Notes: generated by a model from the sequence alone, not told the origin. DNA of 41,480 nucleotides from Roseovarius sp. TE539 (GCF_003298505.1 NZ_QNGB01000030.1:1-41480); one strand, 5' to 3'. Shown: positions 1 through 7,952, counted from the stretch's first letter. Numbers and translations: made by a program.

Positions 1-118
1 TGACGTTTCCATCAGTAACACCTGCTCTTCCTCCGTGCCAAAGCGCACGGATGTTAACAATGCAGGTGGGTCAGTTTTAGATGATCATACCCACCCAAGT
101 GGGTCACTTTTGCATGCC
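1..118. mobile_element. Terminus of an IS21-like insertion sequence
   Basis: Positions 66-78 (GTGGGTCAGTTTT) and 98-114 (AGTGGGTCACTTTTGCA) form two subterminal repeats separated by an ATGATCAT motif at 81-88. The same arrangement, inverted, occurs at 41362-41407 near the other window end. Multiple terminal repeats of this kind are typical of IS21-family elements. The outer boundary is probably near 114-118, where the reading frame of the neighbouring transposase resumes. No IstA or IstB gene is present in the window, so the family call rests on terminus structure only. Confidence 0.5.
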
Positions 119-556
119 GATTCACAGGCCCGCGTGAGCAAGACCAACAAGCCGGTGGTCAGCGCTGTCGTGAATACCGTCTTCGCCGAGAAGGACCGCG
201 ACCAAGCCCATGCCCGCTGGCGCGAGGTCGCTGACAGCTTGCGGGGTCGGTTCCGCGATGTCGCCGAGCTGATGGATGAGGCCGAGCACGACGTCCTCGC
301 CTACATGGCCTTCGACGAAAGCCTGAGATCGAAGCTGCACAGCACCAACCCGCTGGAGCGTGTGAACAAGGAGATCAAGCGGCGCACCAACGTGGTCGGG
401 ATCTTTCCGAACCGCGAAGCCGTCATACGCCTCGTGGGAGCGCTGATGCTGGAGCAAAACGACGAATGGGCCGTCTCCCGCCGCTACATGCCGGTGGAAA
501 AGCTGACCGCCATGTGCAACGATCCCGAAGCGGCGGCGATGATCGCCGCTCAGTGA
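119..556 (+). pseudogene. IS256/Mutator-family transposase, C-terminal fragment
   Basis: About 145 codons of the C-terminal part of an IS256-type DDE transposase. Recognisable segments are RWREVADSLRGRF, the STNPLERVNKEIKRRTNVVG block with the conserved late acidic residue and basic helix, and a RYMPVEKL-like end. Full-length members are about 400 residues, so the N-terminal catalytic part is missing. It abuts the IS21-like terminus directly. An open frame continues upstream to position 35, but that part is IS terminus, so the apparent start there is fortuitous. Best read as an IS256 element interrupted by IS21-like DNA. Transposition from this copy is not expected. Confidence 0.8.
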
Positions 557-853
557 ACGAGCAACACCAGCTATGAAGAAGCAGGTGGAAGCCAGTTCCT
601 ACACCACTTCCCGGGACACTACCGTCGCCTAAGGGCATGTGGCGGCTCCCATACAGCGAGAACTGAAGCAATTTCTTCTCTTGCCAACCCTTGGTTGCGT
701 TTTTGTATGTCGCTGGCTTTTCGAGCGGGGTAATCTCACTCAGGCTCAAAGCCGAATCATACATTGCAATGCATTGTTCCTGTGCAGTTTTTTTCGCGAT
801 TGCGGCACAGGGGGCGATCGAATAGTGCCGCGGCCACGCCCTGCGCGCGTTGA
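557..853. other. Gap with probable IS256 right end, otherwise no gene seen
   Basis: The stretch around 598-622 (ending CTTCCCGGGACACTACC) lies just after the transposase stop and has the look of an IS256-family terminal repeat. The opposite terminus is not in the window, so this cannot be confirmed. I see no convincing coding signal in the remainder. Short open frames here have no ribosome binding site and no recognisable protein. Confidence 0.3.
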
Positions 854-1213
854 ATGGCGGCCATATCAAACGGACTGATGCGCATGGGACTACCACAACG
901 TGTTTTCTACTCTGTTTATGAGGCCGCCGCGCGCTGGGGATGCACGATTTCGGACATCGCGGGCTGGGCAGCGATGGGAACACTCAGGATCGTCACAGGC
1001 ATCCCACCTGTCGCGTGCGGCGACGCGCGTATCGCCGGGCTGGTCAGGATCGAGCCCATGGACATCCTGCCGATGTTTCGACGCTCCGAGGCCGGCCCAC
1101 GTGAAGCGCAATTGCGGCGCGTACAGCCACTCGAGGCGCAGGACTGGCTGTACATCACCGCGCCCGAGGAGGGAGTGGCAGTCTCACTCGGGGATCTGAT
1201 GATCCTCGGCTAG
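854..1213 (+). CDS. Small protein of unknown function, possible HTH fold
   Basis: A 119-residue protein I do not recognise by name. The segment VFYSVYEAAARWGCTISDI resembles the first helices of excisionase/MerR-like 'helix-turn-helix 17' proteins, where a short region chooses a site and the rest is variable. That is an inference from pattern only. Later ATG codons at 878 and 884 are equally plausible starts, and no strong ribosome binding site decides between them. It is followed 3 bp later by a second small gene, so the two probably form an operon that converges on the integrase gene. Confidence 0.45.
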   Translation: MAAISNGLMRMGLPQRVFYSVYEAAARWGCTISDIAGWAAMGTLRIVTGIPPVACGDARIAGLVRIEPMDILPMFRRSEAGPREAQLRRVQPLEAQDWLYITAPEEGVAVSLGDLMILG

Positions 1214-1216
1214 GAG

Positions 1217-1495
1217 GTGCAGAAATTCGAAGATGCCAACAACCTCTTCGGTCGAATCGCAGAAGGCGCTGGGCTGCGCGAGGACGGCGATTACGACTGG
1301 CCGGCGATGCATGTCGAAATCACGCGCCGGGTCTTCGAGGAGGGCTTGCCCGAATCCCAGGGCCAATGGATCCGTGAACTTCAGGACTGGTTTGCTGCGC
1401 GATCGGACGATGGCACCTTCCCCGATGAGCGCTCGATCCGGCGGCGCCTCAAACCCATTCTCGATGCCCTCAAGTTCAGGAGGGGGATGCAGTGA
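1217..1495 (+). CDS. Small hypothetical protein beside the integrase
   Basis: A 92-residue acidic protein starting at GTG. The TAGGAGG sequence at 1211-1217 supplies both the stop of the preceding gene and a Shine-Dalgarno, although the spacing is short. It contains a Trp-rich centre (GQWIRELQDWFAAR) followed by a DERSIRRRLKPILDAL helix, a pattern I associate with small alphaproteobacterial phage or island proteins, but I cannot name a family. Its last 20 bp overlap the 3' end of the convergent integrase gene. Role unknown. Confidence 0.5.
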   Translation: MQKFEDANNLFGRIAEGAGLREDGDYDWPAMHVEITRRVFEEGLPESQGQWIRELQDWFAARSDDGTFPDERSIRRRLKPILDALKFRRGMQ

Positions 1496-2777
1496 CATGG
1501 CCGGGTCCGCGGCGCGGCTCCGACTGCGTCGCGGCGGCCTCCGCGTCGTGGACCAGTCGAGGCTTGAGGCTGAATGCGCTGGCCACCGCATCGACACCAG
1601 CACGCAGCGGCGAATCCATGAGATGCGCATAGCGCTGGGTCGTCTGCATCTGGCTGTGGCCCAGCAGCTTGCCGATCATCTCGAGCGAGGCGCCGCCGCT
1701 CACCAGCAGCGACGCGAAGGTGTGGCGCAGGTCATGGATCCGGACATCCTCGATCCCGGTCTCCTTCTGGATGCGCCGCCAGAACCGGCGGATTTCCTGA
1801 ACGGGCTGACCAGGCGTGTCGCCGGGGAACAGCCAAGGGGGCCCCGCGATCACCGCAAGGCGTCGCTGGCGCACGATCGCGGCGGCCTCATCCGAGATCG
1901 GGACCCGGTGCACCCGGCGCTGCTTGGTCGTGGTGGCAGGCTTGGTCCAGCTCAGATGCTCGAGGTTGAAATCCTCGAACCGCGCCTGCCGCACCTCCCC
2001 CACGCGCGCACCGGTCAGCATGCACAGCCGGATGATGTCGGCTGCGCGTTTATCCTCAGCCGCATCAAGTGCAGCGGCGAGGCGCGCGATTTCGTCCTGT
2101 GACAGGTACCGCTCGCGCGGCGTCTCCATCCGGCGGCGGAACCCCATGGCCGGATTGTCCTCGCGCCAGCCCCATTTGACGGCATAGGCGAACATCTTGC
2201 GGACCACCTCGCCGACGCGGTTGGCGCGCACCGGTGTCGGCTTGGCGCCCTGCAGCTTGCGCGCACGGTTGTTTGGCTTGGCCTTGGCGGGCCGCGCGCG
2301 CCCCTCGGCGATCCTGGTCAGCAGCAGTTCTACATCATAAGAACTCACCTCCGTCACCAGCATTCGGCCCCAGGCGGATGCGATGAACTTCTCCATCATC
2401 GCGCGCTGATCGGCCGCGTTACGCGCGGCCAGATGCGTCAGGTGCACCTCGACGTAGCGCGCGATCAGATCGGCGACGCGGGGCGCCTCGCGGACGGCAT
2501 CGCGGTTTGCCAGCGGGTCACCCCCGGCATCGATCTCCCGGCGCAACTCCTTGGCGCGGGTGCGCGCCGCCGACACGCTCCAGTCCGGCCAGCGGCCAAA
2601 GGTCATCCGGCGCTGCCGGCCAGCGTAGCGGTAATCCAGCGTGAAGGCCCGGCCCCCGCCGCGGTATATGCAGACGGCAAAGCCGCGCAGCTCGGTATCG
2701 AATATCTGATAATCCCGGCCCTCCACCGGCACGGCGTCGCGCAGAACCGCCTCGGTCAGTTTCTGCCTGTTCCCCAT
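1476..2777 (-). CDS. Tyrosine-type site-specific integrase (DUF4102/P4-like)
   Basis: A 433-residue phage or island integrase that catalyses integration and excision between attP and attB. An N-terminal arm-binding domain (DUF4102 type, about residues 5-90) is followed by a core-binding SAM-like domain (about 100-215) and the catalytic domain. The catalytic residues can be placed: Arg258 in LTGARVGEVR, a candidate Lys285, His348 and Arg351 in HDLRHTFAS, His374 in LLGHS, and the nucleophile Tyr383 in TQRYAHL. All are intact, so it could be active. It is transcribed away from the prophage interior, as is usual for an integrase at an element edge. The three palindromes at 2848-3284 lie upstream of its start. 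Confidence 0.95.
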   Translation of the reverse strand: MGNRQKLTEAVLRDAVPVEGRDYQIFDTELRGFAVCIYRGGGRAFTLDYRYAGRQRRMTFGRWPDWSVSAARTRAKELRREIDAGGDPLANRDAVREAPRVADLIARYVEVHLTHLAARNAADQRAMMEKFIASAWGRMLVTEVSSYDVELLLTRIAEGRARPAKAKPNNRARKLQGAKPTPVRANRVGEVVRKMFAYAVKWGWREDNPAMGFRRRMETPRERYLSQDEIARLAAALDAAEDKRAADIIRLCMLTGARVGEVRQARFEDFNLEHLSWTKPATTTKQRRVHRVPISDEAAAIVRQRRLAVIAGPPWLFPGDTPGQPVQEIRRFWRRIQKETGIEDVRIHDLRHTFASLLVSGGASLEMIGKLLGHSQMQTTQRYAHLMDSPLRAGVDAVASAFSLKPRLVHDAEAAATQSEPRRGPGHVTASPS

Positions 2778-2847
2778 CTGCGAACCTTTCTCTTGTCCCT
2801 CGTGATGACGCGTAAAACGCCGCGTCTATCAAGCAGAACATGGCGCC

Positions 2848-2910
2848 GGGGGTGGCAGGCAGGCACGGGGTGGCACGCCGGAGACAGGTGGCGTGCCACC
2901 CCTTGTTTTA
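2848..2910. repeat. Palindromic repeat, copy 1 of 3
   Basis: The inverted arms GGGGTGGCACGCC (2867-2879) and GGCGTGCCACCCC (2890-2902) are perfect, with a 10-nt loop. A further GGGGGTGGCAGG precedes them and TTGTTTTA follows. The whole 63-bp unit reappears in inverse orientation at 3222-3284. It lies upstream of the integrase start, where attP arm sites or regulator sites would be expected; neither role is shown. Confidence 0.75.
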
Positions 2911-3047
2911 AAGGATCTTGATGGCATCGGCGCCAGACATGGGATTGGCGGCAGTCGAAATGCGGCGCAACTCTCACCGCCAAACAGACCTGCAGAGTGC
3001 CAAAGCTAGGTTTAAAACCGCCGGAGCTTGTAAATTCCCAATGAAAT

Positions 3048-3086
3048 CAGGGGGTGGCACGCATTCATGCGCGGTGCCACCCCCTG
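3048..3086. repeat. Palindromic repeat, copy 2 of 3 (central)
   Basis: The perfect 13-bp arms CAGGGGGTGGCAC (3048-3060) and GTGCCACCCCCTG (3074-3086) surround a 13-nt loop. It shares the GGGGTGGCAC core with copies 1 and 3. Its centre at 3067 lies almost exactly midway between their centres (2884.5 and 3248.5). Confidence 0.75.
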
Positions 3087-3221
3087 TTTGAGCCCGAATG
3101 CGCGCGACTCTCCTGTAAATCAACGCATGTGCAGCCGAGTGCACGTGAACCGCCACAAGGCGCAGATTGCCGCGTCGCAGCGTCGTTCCGGGTGTTGCGA
3201 CACCGATCTTCCTCGAAGCCA

Positions 3222-3284
3222 ATAAAACAAGGGGTGGCACGGGGGTGGCGGTTTGCGTGCCACCCCGTGCCTCCCTGCCACCCC
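3222..3284. repeat. Palindromic repeat, copy 3 of 3 (inverted relative to copy 1)
   Basis: Arms GGGGTGGCAC (3231-3240) and GTGCCACCCC (3257-3266). Read on the minus strand the unit matches copy 1 along nearly its whole length: GGGGTGGCAGG, then AGGCACGGGGTGGCACGC, then the closing arm and TTGTTTTA. It lies about 65 bp upstream of the early operon start at 3350, so it could also be an operator for that operon. Confidence 0.75.
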
Positions 3285-3349
3285 AGGCGATCTGTCTCAC
3301 TGGCACCAGTCGACGCCCGGTGTTCGGGCGCGCCAATGGGAGATGCCTG

Positions 3350-3625
3350 ATGCACACGATGAATGAGACACAGCCACGGCCGAAGACCTCCGAGGGGCTC
3401 ATGGGCGGCTGGATCAGCCGCCCGGATCTCGCCCGGCAACTGGGGGTGTCTGAAAGCACCCTGCGCCGCTGGGAAGCCGAGCGCTGGGGGCCGCCCTGTA
3501 TCCGGGCCGGGCGGAAGATCTACTACCGCCGCGCGGCTGTGCTGGACTGGCTCGAGCAGCTGGAAGACCAGGGCTATGGCCGAACCCGGACACGCGGCCA
3601 CCGCCGCGCGGGAGGCCGTCGATGA
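3350..3625 (+). CDS. Small helix-turn-helix DNA-binding protein (excisionase/MerR-like)
   Basis: About 91 residues. The segment ISRPDLARQLGVSESTLRRW is a clear helix-turn-helix, followed by a wing-like IRAGRKIYYRRAAVLDWL. This is the layout of helix-turn-helix 17/AlpA-like proteins that act as excisionases or small phage regulators. The position fits: first gene of the rightward early operon, divergent from the integrase, with the palindromes between them. ATG 3350 and ATG 3359 are both possible starts. Its stop overlaps the next gene by ATGA. Role as recombination directionality factor versus repressor is undecided. Confidence 0.75.
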   Translation: MHTMNETQPRPKTSEGLMGGWISRPDLARQLGVSESTLRRWEAERWGPPCIRAGRKIYYRRAAVLDWLEQLEDQGYGRTRTRGHRRAGGRR

Positions 3626-3891
3626 GCGTGCCCCTGCCTTTCCGCAAGAGAAGCCACCGCGACGCGGCCCGCCAGGACTGGATCGACGAGCGGCTGCGCG
3701 AGGCCCGCATCGTGGTCGCCGACGTGGTCCATCATTCCGATCATCTGGTGCGCCTCGCCTGCAACGTGCTCGTCCGGCACGGCGAGACACCTTCTGAGCG
3801 TGAGGATGCCCGGCTTCTGCTGATCGTGCTCGATGCGAAATCGCCAGGGCGCATCGCACGCGCCCGGCCGGACCGGGAGGGCGGGCGATGA
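3622..3891 (+). CDS. Small early phage protein of unknown function
   Basis: An 89-residue basic protein with Arg-rich ends and a helical centre (IDERLREARIVVADVVHHS). I recognise no family. ATGA overlaps join it to the HTH gene upstream and the nuclease gene downstream, so it is translationally coupled in the early operon. The high Arg content and context suggest nucleic acid binding, which is only an inference. Confidence 0.6.
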   Translation: MSVPLPFRKRSHRDAARQDWIDERLREARIVVADVVHHSDHLVRLACNVLVRHGETPSEREDARLLLIVLDAKSPGRIARARPDREGGR

Positions 3892-4301
3892 CGCGACGCA
3901 TGACACCCGAGGCGGACCTGCAGCGCGCCGTGGTCACCGCGCTGCGCTTCGCCCTGCCCCGCACAGCCATCATCCACCATTGCGTCAACGAGGTCACCGA
4001 GGCCGGCCCGCGCGGGGCCAAGCGCCAGGCGATCCTCGTCGGCATGGGCGTGCAGCCCGGGTTTGCCGATCTGATGGTGCTCTGCGACGGCCGCGTGCTG
4101 TTTCTGGAGCTCAAGGCTCCGAAGGGCCGGCTTAGTGCCACGCAGACCGCCTTCCGCGATGCGGTCCGGGCGCAGGGCTTCAGCTGGGCTTTGGTGCGCA
4201 GCCTCAACGATGCACTGGGCGCGCTGGCGGATCATGGGTTCACGACCCGTGTGGCGAAGCAAGATCCCGCCCAGCGCCAAGCACGGAGGGCAGCCCCATG
4301 A
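3888..4301 (+). CDS. VRR-NUC domain nuclease
   Basis: A 137-residue single-domain protein of the VRR-NUC group of PD-(D/E)xK nucleases, common in phage early regions. The core is visible: PGFADLMVL supplies the Asp and the LFLELKAPKGRLS strand supplies the E-x-K, followed by the Gln/Thr helix (SATQTAF). Phage members are thought to act on branched or structured DNA in replication or recombination, as Holliday junction resolvase-like enzymes. It overlaps its neighbours by ATGA on both sides and directly precedes the replication initiator, which fits a replication role. The exact substrate cannot be read from sequence. Confidence 0.85.
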   Translation: MTRRMTPEADLQRAVVTALRFALPRTAIIHHCVNEVTEAGPRGAKRQAILVGMGVQPGFADLMVLCDGRVLFLELKAPKGRLSATQTAFRDAVRAQGFSWALVRSLNDALGALADHGFTTRVAKQDPAQRQARRAAP

Positions 4302-5350
4302 GCCATGCCGCCACCAACTGGGCCATCCAGCAGCGGGGTCTCAAGCCCACCACCAAGATCGTCCTCTGGCATCTCTGCGATCGGTTCAACCCGGATTATG
4401 GGTGTTTCCCCTCGCAGGACCGGCTGGCCCATGATTGCGAGATCGGCCGCGCGACGCTGAACCGCCATCTCGACGATCTCGAAACCCGCAGGCTCATCCG
4501 CCGCATCCGCAATGTCGATGCCAGGACCGGGCGGCAGCGCCCGACGCGCTACCTGCTCGGCTTCGAGCCGGACTTCCCACCGCCCGGGTCCGGCGACCCG
4601 GACCCTGCGTCCGGAGCACCGTTCGACACAGACACGGCTGAAATCCCGTGTCCCGATGTGAGACACGGGCCATCATCGGAAAAAGCGCAGTCCTGCAATG
4701 ACTTGTCGACGGAATCTGCGCCGCGCCCGTGTCTCGAAACGGGACACGGGTCCGTGTCTCAATTTGATACACGCCCGTGTCTCAAAAATGGCGATTCCCG
4801 TGTCTCATTTTGGGACACTAACCCTGTAAGGGAACCTTTAAAGGAGGAGGAGGGCCCGCGAGCGCGCGAGTTCGATTTTGATCGGTTCTTTGCAGAGCTG
4901 CTCAGCGCGCTGGGCTTTGCCCCCAACGCCACGCTGCCATCGTGGTGGCAGGGCTGGCCAGCCCGCGAACATGTCCGACGCTGGCGCGATGATCTCGGGC
5001 TCAGCGCAGAGGCGATCCTCGCCGTGGCCGAGGAAACCCGCCAGGATCACCCCGACCCGCCGGACGGGCCCAAGGCGCTCGATCGCGCCATGCAGCGCGC
5101 CGCCCAGCGCCAGGCGCAGCGAGGGCTGGGCTCGCAAAAAGGCACTGAGCACGACGGAAAGCAAAGGAAACGCCGCAAGGTCGCGTCAGGACCTCCACCC
5201 AGCGACGACGAGCTGGCGGCCTTCTACGCCGAAATGGTGAACTCCGAGCAGTTCCTGCCCGCCAACATGATCAGCACCACCATGCGCGACGCCATGCTGG
5301 CCCGCGGGTTGGTCACGGCGGACCGGATGCGCGAGCGGGGTGTGACATGA
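4298..5350 (+). CDS. Phage replication initiator-like protein with HTH domain
   Basis: A 350-residue protein. The N-terminal domain (about residues 1-75) is a winged helix of the 'helix-turn-helix 36' type found in phage and plasmid replication proteins: TKIVLWHLCDRF, then FPSQDRLAHDCEIGRATLNRHLDDLE. The middle (about 110-180) is low in conservation and is encoded by an array of DNA palindromes at 4645-4818, as in lambda gene O where the origin lies inside the initiator gene. The C-terminal half has a helical domain with Trp-rich SWWQGWPAREHVRRW and may contact helicase-loading partners. Start ATGA-overlaps the nuclease; stop overlaps the next gene. The initiator role is inferred from domain, context and iterons. 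Confidence 0.75.
   Translation: MSHAATNWAIQQRGLKPTTKIVLWHLCDRFNPDYGCFPSQDRLAHDCEIGRATLNRHLDDLETRRLIRRIRNVDARTGRQRPTRYLLGFEPDFPPPGSGDPDPASGAPFDTDTAEIPCPDVRHGPSSEKAQSCNDLSTESAPRPCLETGHGSVSQFDTRPCLKNGDSRVSFWDTNPVREPLKEEEGPRAREFDFDRFFAELLSALGFAPNATLPSWWQGWPAREHVRRWRDDLGLSAEAILAVAEETRQDHPDPPDGPKALDRAMQRAAQRQAQRGLGSQKGTEHDGKQRKRRKVASGPPPSDDELAAFYAEMVNSEQFLPANMISTTMRDAMLARGLVTADRMRERGVT
4645..4818. repeat. Iteron array inside the initiator gene, probable replication origin
   Basis: Repeats of CCCGTGTCTC and its inverse form 10-5-10 palindromes. Direct copies lie at 4645-4654 (ending CCC), 4726-4735, 4751-4760 (TCCGTGTCTC), 4774-4783 and 4797-4806. Inverse copies lie at 4660-4669, 4741-4750, 4766-4773 (partial) and 4812-4818 (partial). 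Half-sites are separated by about 5 nt, except that the 4774 copy lacks a clear partner. Spacing between palindromes varies. The sequence after 4818 is relatively purine-rich (TTTAAAGGAGG). An origin recognised by the product of the same gene is the natural reading. Confidence 0.7.
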
Positions 5351-6027
5351 GCCGGTTCGATCGCAGGCTGTCCAGGACGCCGGCCCAGCGCGGCGCAGAC
5401 CGCAAGCTCAAGGGCGCCATGTCCGTCCAGCAGGCGCTGGAATGGGCCTTCGGGGTCGAGAAGGCGCAGCTGGAGCTGCCCGAGCCGTCTGACCCCGAGC
5501 GGACGCATCGCTCCGGCGTCGGTCTCGAGTACGTGCTGATGCAGCAGGCGGTGCTGGGCTGCAAGGTCGATGGCGGGCAGTACAAGATCGGCAACGACAC
5601 CCACCCGGATGCCGAGGTGATCGCCGCCACGGTCGCCGGGCTCCCCGACAGCCTCGGCGGCAAGCGCATGGCGATCCGCGTGGCTGAACTGGCCCGCGCC
5701 GGGCTGACGCCGGACTGGATGCCCGGCGCCGTGCCGCGCTGTGTCCCGGTGGAGATGAAGCGCAACCGATACGGTGACCGGGCGCTCAGCATCGTGGTTG
5801 GAACTGAGCGGGTCCTGGCCCGTCGTAAATGGCGCACGGTCGAGGTCCGCGCCTGCCCGGTGACCTACTTCCCGCATCCTCAGCAGATCGACTCCGCCCG
5901 AACAGCGTATGACGATTGGTGGCAGGCGCTGGGCTGGGTGCGCGACGGGATGATCGCGGGCGGGATGTTGCGGGAGGTCAAGGTGACTGGCGTGATGCCC
6001 AAGGCGCGGCCGTGGGAAAAGGAGTGA
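5347..6027 (+). CDS. Early phage protein of unknown function
   Basis: A 226-residue protein beginning with a basic segment (MSRFDRRLSRTPAQRGADRK) and ending in a Trp-rich region (YDDWWQALGWVRDGM). I cannot assign it to a family. Its start overlaps the initiator stop by ATGA, so it is the last gene of the early operon beginning at 3350. Its place at the end of the early block, before late genes, is where lambdoid phages keep antitermination or recombination functions, but no motif supports either. The ABC transporter operon begins on the opposite strand only 146 bp after it. Confidence 0.65.
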   Translation: MSRFDRRLSRTPAQRGADRKLKGAMSVQQALEWAFGVEKAQLELPEPSDPERTHRSGVGLEYVLMQQAVLGCKVDGGQYKIGNDTHPDAEVIAATVAGLPDSLGGKRMAIRVAELARAGLTPDWMPGAVPRCVPVEMKRNRYGDRALSIVVGTERVLARRKWRTVEVRACPVTYFPHPQQIDSARTAYDDWWQALGWVRDGMIAGGMLREVKVTGVMPKARPWEKE

Positions 6028-6138
6028 AGCTAGTGGTGGGGGCGGAACAATACCTTCACCATACCGTATGCTTTCCGCGGGCATAATCGCCAGTACTCAT
6101 AGAACTTGACCAGTCATCACAAGCCTGCTGGCAAATGT

Positions 6139-6154
6139 CTGCTTTTGGAAGCAG
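6139..6154. terminator. Weak hairpin between convergent genes
   Basis: CTGCTT-TTGG-AAGCAG forms a 6-bp stem with a 4-nt loop in the gap between the early operon and the 3' end of the transporter operon. There is no convincing T-run. It may act as a bidirectional terminator or be chance. Confidence 0.25.
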
Positions 6155-6173
6155 GCATATGAGCAACGTCATG

Positions 6174-7952
6174 TCAGTCTGCATTTGTTGTCTGCCGAAC
6201 AACATTCCCGGGCAATGACGCCACAAGCTTCTTTGTGTAGGGTTCCCTTGGGGCATCCATTACGCGATTGACCGGCCCAGTCTCGATGATGCGACCTTTG
6301 TCCAACACGGCGACTCGATCGGCCATCTGGCGGACAACTGCAAGATCATGCGTGACGAAGAGATAGGCCAACCCACGCTCCCGCGCGAGCTGCTTGAGCA
6401 GGTTCAGGATCTGCGCCTGCACCGACACGTCGAGCGCCGAGACCGCCTCATCACAGATCAACAGCTTTGGTCCGAGCGCGAGCGCGCGGGCGATGGCAAT
6501 ACGTTGGCGCTCCCCACCAGAAAGCTGCGCCGGGCGCCGGTCGAGATAGGCGGGCGTCAGACCCACCTGTTCCAGCAATGCCGTTTTTTCGGCGTCGTCC
6601 CTGTCGGGCCGCTGGTCGGCGTGCAGGATCTCGTCGAAGCACTTGCGAATGCTGTGGCGAGGATTGAGCGTGGCGTAGGGGTCCTGGAAGACGAACTGCA
6701 CCGCGCGCCGGAAGTCGGCCAGCTCCGTCGCGCTGCCTGTCGCCGGATCGACCACAGCAGCCTCATCCAGCATAATCTTACCCGAATCGGCGCGTTCCAG
6801 CCCTACGAGGCAACGCGCGATGGTGCTCTTGCCCGATCCGCTCTCGCCCACGAGACCAAGGCATTCCCCTGTGTAGATCTCAATGTCGATTCCTTCGAGG
6901 ACCCTTGCCTCGCCAAAATTCTTGGTCAGCCCCGAGATCCGCACCAGCGGGGCACCGGTCGCCTGATCTGCGCCTCGGCCCGCCTCCGCACGGCGGCGTT
7001 CCTGGCGTTCGTTCATCTCTGCGCCGATCTCCTCCTGTCGCAGACATGCAGAGCGATGCGCCGCGTCTGCCACTCGCAACACCGCATCAGTGTCAAGACA
7101 GGCTGACGCTGCCCACTCGCAACGCGCGGCAAAAGGACAGCCGCCAAGCACGCTTTCAGCGGTCGGAACCGCTCCTGGAATTGCGTAAAGTTCCTCCACT
7201 CGCCGATCCGCCGGGGGCTCTGAAAGAAGAAGGCCCAATGTATAGGGATGGCGCGGCTGCGCGGCGACCTCCTCGGTACGTCCCGCTTCCAGCAATGCCC
7301 CGGCATAGAGCACAAGAACCCGGTCACAGGTGGAAAATGCCAACCGCAGGTCGTGGGTAATGAGTACCAGCCCCATGCCCCGCTCTCGGCCGGTTTTTCC
7401 CAACAGGTCCACGATCTCTGCCTGTGTCGTCACGTCGAGCGCTGTCGAGGGCTCGTCGGCGATCAGAATCTCCGGGTCTTTGGCCAGCGCGGCCGCGAGC
7501 CCTACCCGCTGGCGTAGCCCACCCGAAAGCTCGAAAGGATACCGTCCCACGACGGCCGGATCGTGTATGCCGACCTCCTCCAAACGCCGCACGATCTCCC
7601 CCGAGTCGGGGCTGCTTAACCCCTCGGCCAGAGTCTCGCCCGCGGTCTGGAGTGGATTGAGCATGGTGAACGGATCCTGGAACATCATGGTGATGCGTTT
7701 TCCGCGATATGCCGCCGCCGCACCCGGCCGCAGCAGATCCGTTTCACCGAGGCGCACCTCGCCAGTGGCCTCCAATCCCTCGGGCAACAACCCCATGATC
7801 GCCCGCATCGCGATCGACTTGCCCGAGCCACTTTCGCCGACAATCCCGATCGTCTCACCACGTGAGAGAGAAAATCCAAGATCACGCAGCAGCGTGTTTC
7901 CAACCTCCGTGCGCACGACGAGGTTGTCGACTGTCAGGAGCTGTCCACTCAT
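6174..7952 (-). CDS. Peptide-type ABC transporter, fused double ATPase (DppD-DppF-like)
   Basis: A 592-residue protein holding two ABC ATPase domains in tandem; it energises import through the two permeases encoded upstream. First domain: Walker A GESGSGKS at 39-46, signature LSGG at 142-145, Walker B ILIADE at 162-167, then an oligopeptide transporter C-terminal segment with GCPFAARC near 270-277. Second domain: Walker A at 369-376, LSGG at 477-480, Walker B LLICDE at 497-502. All catalytic motifs are intact. Many relatives encode the two ATPases separately, but fused forms are common in Rhizobiales and Rhodobacterales. The start overlaps the DppC-like stop by ATGA. Last gene of a five-gene operon. 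Confidence 0.93.
   Translation of the reverse strand: MSGQLLTVDNLVVRTEVGNTLLRDLGFSLSRGETIGIVGESGSGKSIAMRAIMGLLPEGLEATGEVRLGETDLLRPGAAAAYRGKRITMMFQDPFTMLNPLQTAGETLAEGLSSPDSGEIVRRLEEVGIHDPAVVGRYPFELSGGLRQRVGLAAALAKDPEILIADEPSTALDVTTQAEIVDLLGKTGRERGMGLVLITHDLRLAFSTCDRVLVLYAGALLEAGRTEEVAAQPRHPYTLGLLLSEPPADRRVEELYAIPGAVPTAESVLGGCPFAARCEWAASACLDTDAVLRVADAAHRSACLRQEEIGAEMNERQERRRAEAGRGADQATGAPLVRISGLTKNFGEARVLEGIDIEIYTGECLGLVGESGSGKSTIARCLVGLERADSGKIMLDEAAVVDPATGSATELADFRRAVQFVFQDPYATLNPRHSIRKCFDEILHADQRPDRDDAEKTALLEQVGLTPAYLDRRPAQLSGGERQRIAIARALALGPKLLICDEAVSALDVSVQAQILNLLKQLARERGLAYLFVTHDLAVVRQMADRVAVLDKGRIIETGPVNRVMDAPREPYTKKLVASLPGNVVRQTTNAD

Noticed and set aside
423..983. 186-codon minus-strand frame at the left edge
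   Set aside because: Overlaps the IS256 transposase remnant and gap DNA, with no recognisable domain and no ribosome binding site.
2848..3284. CRISPR array
   Set aside because: Three palindromic units with about 145-bp spacers in mixed orientation do not have CRISPR geometry, and no cas gene is present.
4645..4818. CRISPR-like or protein-level repeat
   Set aside because: Half-sites are 10 bp with 5-nt gaps and irregular spacing, and the encoded peptide is not a regular repeat; an iteron array fits better.
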